In this document: positions 7,937 through 16,236 of the stretch, piece by piece
How the letters are laid out: each line of letters begins with the position of its first letter
Position numbering within the stretch: position 1 is the first letter of the stretch
The notes under the pieces: generated by a model
What the model was told of the DNA's origin: nothing
The model's input: only the letters and a program-made list of their open reading frames with translations
The model's database searches: none
NCBI GenBank assembly: GCA_041402045.1
Contig: JAWKSZ010000021.1
Coordinates: forward strand, 47,463 to 111,462
Source: JAGQRJ01 sp041402045
GTDB taxonomy: Bacteria; Planctomycetota; J058
Direction: 5' to 3'
DNA length: 64,000 bases
Translations under genes and position numbers: made by a program

Positions 7937-8092
7937 TCGTGTAGTGGGGCGGAAGGCGGCGCGGAGTTACGAACCATGCGCGCGGTCGTGTTCATTCGTC
8001 GCCAGGGTGGTGACGGCACGGCGTCCGGGTCGCCTTTCGATTCCCTACACGACGGGCACCCGCGACGACGTCACGGGTGCCCGTCTTCTTTG
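7937..8092 (+). ncRNA. candidate structured RNA ending in an intrinsic terminator
   Basis: On the plus strand, TCGTGTAG (7937-7944, then a bulged T and GG) can pair with CCCTACACGA (8043-8052). This closing stem encloses about 100 nt that can form further local helices, for example GTCGCCA/TGGTGAC and ACGAA/TTCGT. The 3' strand runs directly into a strong terminator hairpin (8051-8085) followed by TTCTTT. No convincing protein reads through the segment. The layout fits a small RNA or a leader attenuator upstream of the RING-like gene at 8144. The 5' end is unknown; the boundaries given are those of the pairing. Nothing matches a known RNA family that I can recall. Inference from sequence only. 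Confidence 0.4.
8051..8092 (+). terminator. intrinsic terminator
   Basis: Perfect 12-bp stem GACGGGCACCCG (8051-8062) with CGGGTGCCCGTC (8074-8085), an 11-nt loop, then a T-rich tract TTCTTT. It does not directly follow any confident plus-strand gene, which is the main reason to suspect an RNA gene or attenuator here. Confidence 0.75.
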
Positions 8093-8143
8093 GGCCCTCG
8101 CGAACGGCGAGACCGCGCGCGCGGATCGGCTAAGATCGGGGGC

Positions 8144-8513
8144 GTGACGCGAACCTGCGCCCACTGCGACGAGCCCTCGGCACCTCCCGGATCGAGTGTC
8201 CCGGCTGCAAGACCTCATCCACGTGGAGTGCATGGGCGAGATCAAGTCCTGCAGCGCGCCGGGCTGCGAGGGGAACCTGGCCGACGTGCTGCGCCAGCGC
8301 TCGCTCTCGGTCGAGGGCGGCGCGGAGGGCTTCAGCCTCGTGCAGCGCTCGCTGGCGCTGGTCCTGATCATGGGCTGCCTGTTCGCGAGCTTCGCCCTGG
8401 TGGAGACGATCACCCCGCTCCACGGGCTGGGGGTGCTCGCGATCGCCGCGCTGACCTTCGTCGCGCTCAACCCCGAGCTGTGGACGTTCTTCGGCAGCAA
8501 GCGCGAGAGCTAG
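8144..8513 (+). pseudogene. Prok-RING-like zinc-finger membrane protein, frame disrupted by two single-base deletions
   Basis: From GTG at 8144 the protein starts VTRTCAHCDEP, but the frame is lost. Adding one C in the CCC run near 8175 and one in the CC run near 8213 restores a continuous product reading CAHCDEPLGTSRIECPGC, then KTLIHVECMGEIKSCSAPGC. This is C-x2-C, x11, C-x2-C, x4, H-x2-C, x5, C-x4-C, a prokaryotic RING-type zinc pattern also present in the 11019-13930 protein. The open part 8196-8513 continues into two membrane segments (SLALVLIMGCLFASFALVE; GLGVLAIAALTFVALNPE). The intact product would be about 123 residues, zinc-binding and membrane-anchored. The two deletions, both in C-runs, look like sequencing errors rather than decay. 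The stop abuts that of the convergent gene. Confidence 0.65.
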
Positions 8514-9104
8514 CTACTCGGCCGGCGCCAGCGCGTCCTGGCCCTCCACCGGCACGACCGCCCGCGGCTCCTCGGTCGGCTCGCGGTCGGGGCGGTAGCT
8601 GCGCAAGAACTCCTTGATCTGGCTGCGGTCCTCGATCGTCCAGTCGAACCAGTTCTCCTCGAGCTCCTCGATCGCGGCGGCGCTGGACCAGCCCTGGATC
8701 GCGATCCGATACAGCCCGACCATGGCGCCGGTGCGGTGGATCCCGCCCTGGCAGTGCATGGCGATCGGCCAGTTGGCGGGGTCGCGCACGAGGTCGAGGA
8801 ACGCCTGGGTCACCTGCGGGGTCGGCCCGCTGCGCCCGCTCACCCGCAGGTGCACCCAGCGCGCGCCGACCTCGCGCACGCCGATCTGCTCCTCGCGATA
8901 CCACTCCTCGTTGGGGTGCTGCCCGCGCAGGTTGATCACGGTCTTGACCCCGTAGTCCTGCTTCAGGTCCTGGAGGTCGTCGGCGTCGGGCTGCGGGCAA
9001 CGGATCAACACCACCTGCCCGCTCGGCGCGCGGTCGACGACGGCGGTCGTCCCGCAGCCGGCGAGGAGGAGGAGCAGGGGCAGCGCGCGCAGGAGGTGGC
9101 TCAT
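8514..9104 (-). CDS. dual-specificity/tyrosine phosphatase-like lipoprotein
   Basis: 196 residues. The N-terminus MSHLLRALPLLLLLAGC ends in a lipobox (LAGC), so the protein should be lipid-anchored outside the cytoplasm. The core resembles the cysteine-phosphatase fold: VKTVINLRGQHPNEEWY early on, and the active-site loop HCQGGIHRTG at about residues 116-125, matching HCxxGxxRTG (nucleophile Cys, phosphate-binding Arg). Family members hydrolyse phosphotyrosine, phosphoserine/threonine or phosphoinositides; the substrate here is unknown. In a kinase-rich region it is the only recognisable phosphatase, but its location outside the membrane makes it unlikely to reverse cytosolic kinase action. 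The C-terminus is Pro/Glu/Ala-rich. Confidence 0.8.
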   Translation of the reverse strand: MSHLLRALPLLLLLAGCGTTAVVDRAPSGQVVLIRCPQPDADDLQDLKQDYGVKTVINLRGQHPNEEWYREEQIGVREVGARWVHLRVSGRSGPTPQVTQAFLDLVRDPANWPIAMHCQGGIHRTGAMVGLYRIAIQGWSSAAAIEELEENWFDWTIEDRSQIKEFLRSYRPDREPTEEPRAVVPVEGQDALAPAE

Positions 9105-9184
9105 GCCCCAAGGGTAACGGCGTCCCCGAGAGATTGAACGGAACCGGTACGAGCGCGAGACGTATACTCCAGCGTGGAGGCCGC

Positions 9185-9748
9185 ATGCTGCGCACCCTGA
9201 CCCTCGCCTGCGCCCTGATCGCCCTCGTCCCCGCCGCCGCGCAAGAGCTCGACGAGGACCGCCTGCAGGAGCTGATCGAGCAGACCCTCGAGAGCGCGCG
9301 CAAGAAGCAGCTCGACCTCACCGACTACGCCGACCCCGCGCACAAGGAGCGCGCCCTCGAGGTGCGCAACCAGCTCGAGACCCGGCGCGTGTCGGTCGAG
9401 TTCGACAAGGAGGAGCCCCTCGAGGCCCTCGACTACCTGCGCGAGGTGGGCGGGCTGAACCTGGTGGTCAGCGCCAAGGCCCGCGAGCTCCTCAACGAGG
9501 AGGGCCTGACGGCCACGCTGCGGGTGAAGAAGGTCAAGCTGCGCAACGCGCTGGAGCTGATCCTCAAGGGGCTGCACGAGGACCTGGCCTACGGCTACCG
9601 CCTGGGCGTGCTCATGATCGTGCGCCGCGAGGAGTGGAAGACCGCCCACTACCTCGAGGTCTACGACGTGCGCGACCTGCTGCACAAGCCCAAGGACTTC
9701 CCGGCCCCGCCGCTGGCCCTGGGCGAGAACGGCGTCGAGACGCGCTAG
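9185..9748 (+). CDS. secreted protein with STN/secretin-N-like domain
   Basis: 187 residues from ATG 9185, with a signal peptide (MLRTLTLACALIALVPAAAQ). A helical acidic stretch (LDEDRLQELIEQTLESARKK) is followed by a beta-alpha-beta module at about 70-150 whose pattern VSVEFDKEEPLEALDYLREV, then GGLNLVVSA, ATLRVKKVKLRNALELIL and YRLGVLMIVRREEW matches the short STN/secretin N-terminal fold used for protein contacts in secretins and TonB receptors. There is no secretin pore domain. Probably a periplasmic single-domain protein. The only thing downstream is the repeat region, so it seems to be transcribed alone. Confidence 0.72.
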   Translation: MLRTLTLACALIALVPAAAQELDEDRLQELIEQTLESARKKQLDLTDYADPAHKERALEVRNQLETRRVSVEFDKEEPLEALDYLREVGGLNLVVSAKARELLNEEGLTATLRVKKVKLRNALELILKGLHEDLAYGYRLGVLMIVRREEWKTAHYLEVYDVRDLLHKPKDFPAPPLALGENGVETR

Positions 9749-9782
9749 GCGCGAATCGCAGGGGTTGGGGCGGGGTTTCTCC

Positions 9783-10195
9783 CACAGGTGTTCGGCATGG
9801 CCTGCGCCCACGGGTGCGAATCGGCTGTGCCTCTCCAATCCGGCGCGTGTGCCCTCACAGGGGTAGGGGCGGGGTTTACCCCCGCCCGCGGGCGTCGGCC
9901 CGCTTCCGCAAAGCGTAGGGGCGGGGCTCGTCCACAGGTGTTCAGCACGGTCTTCGCCACCGCGGCTTACAATGGCTGTGCCTCTCAATCGCGTGCCCTC
10001 ACAGGGTAGGGGCGGGGTTTACCCCGCCCGCGGGCGTCGGCCCGCTTCCGCAAAGGGTAGGGGCGGGGCTTGTCCCACAGGTGTTCGGCACGGTCTTCGC
10101 CGTCGAGGCTCGAATCGGCTGTGCCTCTCAATCCGGCGCGTGTGCCCTCACAGGGGGTAGGGGCGGGGTTTATCCGGACAAGCCCCCGCCCCTAC
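9783..10195. repeat. ~145-bp dispersed repeat, two full direct copies and a partial third
   Basis: Three copies start at about 9783, 9933 and 10076, each beginning CACAGGTGTTC(G/A)GCA. Each continues through GGCTGTGCCTCTC(C)AATC and GTGCCCTCACAGGG to the palindromic core GTAGGGGCGGGGTTTACCCCGCCC, and the first two also contain GCGGGCGTCGGCCCGCTTCCGCAAAG. The last copy ends in a hairpin: GTAGGGGCGGGG (10157-10168) pairs with CCCCGCCCCTAC (10184-10195). Short frames inside are not conserved between copies, so this is non-coding. GC-rich palindromes of this GTAGGGGCG type are common as dispersed intergenic repeats in several phyla. Confidence 0.85.
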
Positions 10196-10257
10196 ATTGT
10201 GTGAGAGCAACGCCACCGCGGAAGAGCTCCGCGCTGGCCAGCGCGCCACGCCTGGCC

Positions 10258-10375
10258 AGCGCGTGCCGAACACTCCTGGGATAAACCCGCCCTACCCCCG
10301 TGCTCGGGCGCACGGGACGGAGGGGATCTGCCGTTCGCACCCGTGGGTGAAGGCCGTGCCGAAACACCTGTCGGG
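10258..10375. repeat. inverted, diverged copy of the ~145-bp repeat
   Basis: Read on the minus strand this segment gives ACAGGTGTTTCGGCACGG, CCCACGGGTGCGAA and, further on, GTAGGGCGGGTTTATCCC, the same order as the unit at 9783-9932. Just outside it the minus strand also gives GTGTTCGGCACGCGC. Together with the direct copies it makes a large imperfect inverted repeat around 10160-10260. Confidence 0.65.
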
Positions 10376-10445
10376 ACGTCGACGTCGACTGGCGAACCGG
10401 CGTGTCGTTCAGGCAGGTCGAGTCCTCACGAGCACGCATCTGACG

Positions 10446-10985
10446 CGGCGCGGGGTCGCCTGGTGGGTCCCATGCGGGCACGATCCCGCCTCGCGTCTCG
10501 CCCCGTGGGTCCGACACGGGCACGATCCCGCCTCGCGTCTCGCACCGTGGATCCGACGCGGGAACGATCCCGCCTCGCGTCTCGAACCAGTGGATCCGAC
10601 GCGGGAACGACCCCATACACGTCTCGAACCGTGGGTCCCACCCGGGCTCGATCCCGCCGCGTCTCGAGCCGTGGGTCCCACAGGCACGAACCGACCTCGC
10701 GTCTCGCACCGTGGGTCGTTCCCACCCGGGCTCTCGATCCACGCCTCGCGTCTCGCGCCGTGGGTGCTGGGCTCGATCCCGCCTCGCGTCTCGCGCTGTG
10801 GGTCCCACGGGCACGAACCGACCTCGCGTCTCGCGCCGTGGGTCCACCGGGCACGCACGCGCCGTGCTCGCGTCATGGGTCCCACGCGGGCGCGCCCCGC
10901 CACGCGTCTCGGCCCATGGGTCCCACGCGGGCACGCACCCACGCCACGCGTCTCGGCCGCTCTGGGTCCCGAAGGCACCCGAACC
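10446..10985. repeat. degenerate 42-bp minisatellite, about 13 units
   Basis: Units such as GTGGGTCCGACACGGGCACG followed by ATCCCGCCTCGCGTCTCGCACC are 42 bp and repeat with substitutions and small indels for about 540 bp. The most constant words are CCTCGCGTCTCG and GTGGGTCCCAC (itself palindromic). Because the unit is a multiple of three, long frames appear on both strands, but their peptides are repetitive and frame is lost wherever a unit has an indel, so I call no gene. The array ends just after the 3' end of the minus-strand gene at 11019. Confidence 0.85.
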
Positions 10986-11018
10986 CGCCTTCGCGTCCGT
11001 CACGCCGCGACGGAAGCC

Positions 11019-13930
11019 CTACTCGACGCGCAGGAGCTCGACCGCCACGCCGCTCGGGCGTTGGTCGCGCACGATCCCGGGGAAGGTCTCGCGCGCCCGT
11101 GGGCGTCAACGGCGACCAGTGCTCGACAGCGCCCACCTTGCGCACACCACGTAGCGCAGCTCGACACGCCCGGGACCGCGGCGCGGCGGGGGCCGCGGGA
11201 CTCGACGCCGCCGCCCTGGGCCTGGCCCAGGTTCCGCTTCAGCTCGGCCGGGGTCAGCGCTCCTCGGTGGCCTGGCCCACCCCGCGGGCGACCCTGGAGG
11301 TGCAAACGCGCGCGGTAGATCACGTCGTCGCCCTCGACGCGCACGACCTCCCACTCCGCCTCGGCGTCGCCCTGGCGCCACACCCAGCGCTGCCCCGGGC
11401 GCACGTGGCTGAGGTCGAGGGTCGTGGGCGCGGGAGGCGGGGTGACGGCCTCGAGGGCCGCGAGGCCGCGGCGCGCGCGGCGGTTGTAGTAGTTGCCGAA
11501 CTCGCGCTCGAGCTCGAGCAGCTCGCTCCACAGCGGCTCCGCCTCGGGGTCGGGGCCGAGCGTCGAGGCCTGGCCGTAGAGCTCGAGCACCCGCGACCAG
11601 TGAGCCAGGCGCGCGTCCCACACCGCGGCGATCGGGGTCCCCTGGGCGAGGTCGGCGAGCTGGCGCCCGAGCAGGATCGCCGAGTCGGCCTGCCCCTCGC
11701 GGTAGAGCCCCTCGCAGTGGACCTGCCCGTGGGCCAGGAGGAAGGCCAGGAGCTGCTCGGCCTCGACCCGCTGCGCCGAGCCGCGGGGCACGTCGCGCAG
11801 GATCTTGCCCGCGCGGGGGAAGTCGAGGACCTTGCGCCCGAGGACGACCTCCCGCGCCTCGGCGTAGGCCGCGTCGTGGAACGGCCGGCCCACGGGATCG
11901 ACCGCGGGTTCAGGGACCTCGACCGGGGTCGCCCAGCGCGCACTGTAGAACTCCGCCTCGCCGGGCCCCGCGCGCGGTCGAGGGGGGAGCTCGCGGGTGG
12001 AGAAGGGCCGAATCCAGATCGAGGGGGTGCGCTCGCTCTGGCGCTGGAGCTCGAGCACGACCTCTCCGGAGACCAGAGGCAGCACCCGGGAGACCCGGCT
12101 CACCGCCGTGTGCAGGGTGTGCTCGACCTGAGGGCCGGGGTCGCCGACCTGGACCGTGTGCAGCGCCACGTTGTGCGGGCCGCTCTGGAGCACGAGCAGC
12201 TCGCGCGGCTCCTTCCAGGCCAGGGCCACCTGCAGGCCGTCCCCTCGATCGAGGAGCAGCTCGGGGGAGCGCACGCCCAGCTCCACGACCGACAGGACCA
12301 GGTCCTCGCCGCGACGGACCACGCCCGCCGCCGCGCTGGCCATGCCGAAGATCGCGACCGCGAGCAGCTCGTCCCGAGGGTCGGGGGGCTCGATCAACCA
12401 GGGCGCGGCCTCGAGGCGGTCCGGGGGCACGCCCCGGGCGAGGGCGCCCGCCAGCGCCTCGCGCTGCGCAGCGAGCGGCGCGTCGACCAAGGCCGCGAGG
12501 CCGTCGTCGAGCAGCGCGTCCGAGCCGAAGGGGCCGCCCTCGCGCACGGAGAGCGTGTGGATCCCGTCCGCGGCCACGGCCCACCACCCGCCCTCGGGGC
12601 GCGCGGCGAGGCTCACGCCGTCGCCCACCCAGCGCGGAGGGGAGAGCTCGCCCGCGCCCAGCAGGAACCACCCGCGCTCCCCACGCAGCAGCACGCGCCC
12701 GTGGAGGTCGAGGTCGAGGTCCCACGCGCCACCGAAGGACTCAGGCAGCTGGCCCACCTGCGCCGCGCTGAAGCTCCCGAGCTGCAGCGTGAACACGTCG
12801 CGCCCCACGACCCACGCCGCCCGCGAGCCGTCCGCGGCCAGCGCCAGCGCCCGCGGCTCGCCCTCGAGCGACACCCCGCCCAGGGGTGTCCCCCCCGAGG
12901 CCAGGCGCACGCGGCCCCCGCGCACCTCCGCCCACACCGGGGCAGCGGCGGCGCGCGCCAGGGCCTGGTGCGCGTCGAGGCCGACCCCCAGGGTCGTGGT
13001 CAGCCCCGGGCGCTGGGCGTCGACGACGTAGGTCCCGTGGTGGAGCTCGTGGCCCGAGAGGGTGGCCAGGCGACCCAGGCGCTCCGGGTCTTGGGTGTAG
13101 AGGGTGGGCTCGGGGTCCCAGCGCAGGGCGAGCCCGAGCTCCCCCGCGAGCTCCGCGGCCAAGGCGGGCTCCTCGGGGTACGCCAGCTCCCGGGGCGGCA
13201 GGCGCAGGCGCCGCAGCGCCGCCTCCTGCTCGGGATCGAGGCGCACCTGGCCCCCCTGGGCGCGGAGCGCGTCGACCACCTCCCCCAGGGTCGCGTCGCT
13301 CCACTGCACGCCGTAGCGCTCGGGCGGATCCGGGGGACGCGGCGAGGGGACAGGCTCGGGGAAGGCGCTCACGCCGACCGTCGTCGCCTGATACTCGCTG
13401 AACGCCGCGGCGGCGCCGCCCGCGACCACGAACACGCCCCAGCCCAGGCGGCGGCGCCAGCGCCGGGGGCGCGCCGGGGGCAGGGCCTGGGGCGCAGGGT
13501 CGGCCACGCCGGCGGCGCGCACGACCTGGGTCTCCCCGCAGCCCATGACGCTGCAGCGCCCGTGCTCGCGGAAGCAGTCGGGGTGGTGGGGCGCCAGGCA
13601 CGAGGCGCAGTAGACGGTGCCGCCGCGCTCGAGGCCGTCGCGGCAGTAGGAGCAGGAGACCAGGATCACGTCGTCGGGGGCGGGGGCCACGGGCTCGGTC
13701 CCCGCGCGCTTGTGGCGCAGGGCCTCCTGGATCCCGCGCCAGGCGCTCGCCGGCGGCGCGACCGGGGGCGCGCTGAGGCAGGCGAGGTCCTGTGCGGCCT
13801 CGTCCAGGACCTGGCTGTCGGGGCACGAGGCGGCGTAGGCCTCGAACAGCGCGGCCTCGGACTCTTCGAGCGCGCCCAACAGGTGCGCGAGCGCGAGCTT
13901 GCCGAGGGCGTCGTCAGGGGTCGACTTCAT
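11019..13930 (-). CDS. membrane protein with Prok-RING, STN-like and propeller-like regions; partner of an ECF sigma factor (3' end frameshifted)
   Basis: ATG at 13930 overlaps the sigma-factor stop (ATGA). In order: an acidic N-terminal region (1-75) that could bind sigma; a RING-type zinc motif at about 92-131 (C-x2-C, x12, C-x2-C, x4, H-x2-C, x6, C-x4-C; CSYC, CASC, HPDC, CSVMGC); a transmembrane segment near 160-180 (LGWGVFVVAGGAAAAF); an STN-like module near 205-290; about 300 residues of repeated beta strands suggesting a propeller; and a helical C-terminal part. By position it is the likely anti-sigma/sensor. The uncorrected frame runs to 11000, but from about 11310 the likely sequence (VELRYVV; RKVGAVEHWSPLTPTG; TFPGIVRDQRPSGVAVELL) hops between frames and ends at a TAG at 11019-11021, so at least three indels are likely. 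Confidence 0.72.
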
Positions 13931-14535
13931 GCCTCACCTCCGGCGCGGAGCTGGCACAGCTCCGCCTGCAGCCGCTGGGCGGCCGCCTTGACTCGGTTCT
14001 GGGCCGTCCGCGACGAGCACTGGGTCAGCTCGCCGATCTCGCGGAAGGTCATGTCCTGGTAGTGCCGCATGAGCAGGAGCGAGCGGTCGTCGGGGGTCAG
14101 CGCGCGCAGCGCGCGGTCGACCTGGGTCTGGCGCTCGCTCTCCTGGGCGACCTCCTCGATCTCCCCCGCGTCGCTGGCGACCGGGGACTCCTCCATGCGC
14201 TGCTCCTCGAGGCGCTTGACCTTGGCCTCGACGCGGTAGGCGTCGATCGCCACGTAGCGCGCGATCTGGAACAGCCAGCCCAGGAGCGGGCGCTGAGGGT
14301 CGAAGCGGTCGAGGCTCTTGTAGACGCGGAGGAAGGTCTCCTGCAGGGCCTCCTCGGCCAGGGCCCGGTCGTAGGTGACCTTGAGCAGGAAGCCGAACAC
14401 GCGGTCGGCGTAGCGCCCGTAGAGGGCGGCGAACGCCTCGTCCTTCTTCTGCCCGGCGTCGAGGCAGAGCGCGACCAGCTCGCGGTCGGGGAGGCGGTCG
14501 CAGCCGCGGGCTGCGTCGGCGGGGGACGCGCTCAT
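13927..14535 (-). CDS. ECF RNA polymerase sigma factor (RpoE-like)
   Basis: About 202 residues. Region 2 is clear (FAALYGRYADRVFGFLLKVT, LAEEALQETFLRVYKSLDRF, PLLGWLFQIARYVAIDAYR), followed by an acidic linker (EESPVASDAGEIEEVAQESE) and a region-4 helix-turn-helix (ALTPDDRSLLLMRHYQDMTF followed by REIGELTQCSSRTAQNRVKAA). ATG 14535 is preceded by a G-rich Shine-Dalgarno (AGGGGGGCGGC); a GTG at 14556 would add seven residues. The last codons overlap the ATG of the large RING/STN membrane protein, a classic sigma/anti-sigma arrangement with translational coupling. The regulon is not evident from the window. Confidence 0.9.
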   Translation of the reverse strand: MSASPADAARGCDRLPDRELVALCLDAGQKKDEAFAALYGRYADRVFGFLLKVTYDRALAEEALQETFLRVYKSLDRFDPQRPLLGWLFQIARYVAIDAYRVEAKVKRLEEQRMEESPVASDAGEIEEVAQESERQTQVDRALRALTPDDRSLLLMRHYQDMTFREIGELTQCSSRTAQNRVKAAAQRLQAELCQLRAGGEA

Positions 14536-14702
14536 GCCGCCCCCCTGGCGTTCCACCCGTTCACAGGACCCAAACCACCCCCCTGCCCGTCCTGAACTAC
14601 GGAGCCCACCCCGCCTTGCGAAACGGCGCCCGGCCCGGCACCAGTCTCTACGAAGGCAGGAACGAGCGCGAGGGTTGGCCTGGGAGAGGCGCGCCTAAGC
14701 CA

Positions 14703-16154
14703 CTACTGAGCCTGTGGTTCCGGCGCACGGCTGGTCCAGCGCAGGGCCTGGACCACGGCCTTGCCGCGGCCCCGGGTCAGCTCCGGGTGGGGCGAGAACA
14801 CCACGACCCGGCCCTCGCCGTAGACCGTGGCCGCGGCGGCGACCTTCTCGGGCATGTTCCCGGGCGGGGCGTCCGCGGCGTGGACGTCGCTCTCGAACAC
14901 GAGCAGGGGCGTCACCGGGGGGAGCTCGGGGTAGTCCCCGGGCGCGAGCAACGGCCCGTTGGCGTAGACGAGGAAGGTCGGGGGCTCGACCTCGGGCTCG
15001 AAGGCGCGGTAGGCGGCGCTGGGGAGCAGGCGCACGATCACCCCCCCGCTGTCCCGCGGGATCCGGCGCCAGTGCTTGGTGTCCACGCAGCGCAGGGCGG
15101 TGATCCCCAGCCCGTAGCGCGTGGGTTCGCTGGCGGCGAGGTAGGCCCCGGCGCAGATCCCGAGGTAGCCCCCGCCGCCGCGCACGAAGGCGCGCACGCG
15201 CTCCTGGCCCTCGGGGGCCAAGGAGTTCGACTGCTTGGTCGCCGACCCGCCGGGGAACACGACCGCGGCGTAGTCCTCGAGGGCGCCGGCGCGCACGTCC
15301 TTGCCGTCGATCCGCCGCAGCCACAGCCGAGGATCGGCCCGGGCGTCCTGGATCACCGCCTCCACGCAGCCGTCAATGCTGCCCACGTCGTCGAACACCG
15401 CGACGGGGATCGCCCCGGGAGGCGGCTCGGGGGTCCGCGCGCTCACCCCCTGGCCCTCGCCGCCGGCCCAGCGCGCGAGCTCGGCGACCAGGCCCTGGGT
15501 CTCCGGGCGCGCCTGGGGCTGAACCCCCGAGAGCACCACCCGCCCGCGGCCGTAGCTCGTGCCCAGGAGCGCGTGGGTCCCGGGCATGGCGCCGTTGCCG
15601 CCGTCCCGGGGCAGGTCGTGGGCGTAGCTCGCCCAGGGGGTGTAGGCGACCCGGCGGTGGCCCCCGGCGGGGGCGAACAGGGGGCCGTGGTCGTAGCGCG
15701 CGAGCTCGGGTAGCGCGTCGAGCGGGCTCTCCAGCGGCACCAGCTCGACGTCGGCGGTGCCCCGGCCACGCCAGCCGCCGGAGTCCACGACCCGGGCGTC
15801 CGCGAGCTCGAGGACCCCGGTCTCCGCCGAGTAGCCCCGGGCGCCGAGGTAGGCCCCGGCCCCGATCCCCAGGTAGCCGCCGCCCTCGCGCACGAAGGTC
15901 GCCACCCGCTGCCCGCCGGCCTCGCCCAGGCCCTCGCCCAGGCGGTTCCCCGAGCCGCCGCCGACCACGAGCACGTCGACCTCGCCCAGCTCGGCGGTGG
16001 TCACCGGCGCCACGCTCAGCCCCGCCTCCTGGAGCAGCGCCTGCAGCGCCTGGGCGTCCTGGGCGTCGCTCCCGGGGCCCACGTAGACCCCGATCCGCAG
16101 CTCGTCGGCGGCGGCGAGGGCCGCGCAACACAGGATCGCCAGGAGCACGCGCAT
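14703..16154 (-). CDS. secreted protein with two BPL_N (glutamine-amidotransferase-like) domains
   Basis: 483 residues with a signal peptide (MRVLLAILCCAALAAADE). Two similar domains of about 220 residues follow. Domain 1 runs from ELRIGVYVGPGSDAQDAQAL through VDVLVVGGGSGNRL, then FVREGGGYLGIGAGAYLGA. Domain 2 runs from IPVAVFDDVGSIDGCVEAVI through YAAVVFPGGSATKQS, then RAFVRGGGGYLGICAGAYLA. This is the biotin-protein-ligase N-terminal / class-I amidotransferase-like fold. The nucleophile-elbow cysteine is kept in domain 2 (GICAG) but is Gly in domain 1 (GIGAG), so only the second half could be catalytic. The C-terminus (VYGEGRVVVFSPHPELTRGR) matches the usual BPL_N ending. Likely periplasmic; substrate unknown. 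Confidence 0.78.
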   Translation of the reverse strand: MRVLLAILCCAALAAADELRIGVYVGPGSDAQDAQALQALLQEAGLSVAPVTTAELGEVDVLVVGGGSGNRLGEGLGEAGGQRVATFVREGGGYLGIGAGAYLGARGYSAETGVLELADARVVDSGGWRGRGTADVELVPLESPLDALPELARYDHGPLFAPAGGHRRVAYTPWASYAHDLPRDGGNGAMPGTHALLGTSYGRGRVVLSGVQPQARPETQGLVAELARWAGGEGQGVSARTPEPPPGAIPVAVFDDVGSIDGCVEAVIQDARADPRLWLRRIDGKDVRAGALEDYAAVVFPGGSATKQSNSLAPEGQERVRAFVRGGGGYLGICAGAYLAASEPTRYGLGITALRCVDTKHWRRIPRDSGGVIVRLLPSAAYRAFEPEVEPPTFLVYANGPLLAPGDYPELPPVTPLLVFESDVHAADAPPGNMPEKVAAAATVYGEGRVVVFSPHPELTRGRGKAVVQALRWTSRAPEPQAQ

Positions 16155-16236
16155 AAAGGCCTCCCGCCCGGTGCCTGGAGGCTCGAGCGTCGTGAGCTTA
16201 TCATGCCGCCGCTGGCGCCCTCTCCCTGGAGACCTC

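Noticed and set aside
7884..8147. 87-codon plus-strand frame
   Set aside because: It runs through the closing stem and the terminator hairpin, lacks a ribosome site and has no recognisable sequence; a structured RNA fits better.
10170..11003. Long minus-strand frame over the repeat region
   Set aside because: Peptide is a repeated Arg/Gly-rich pattern produced by the minisatellite, with no start context or homology.
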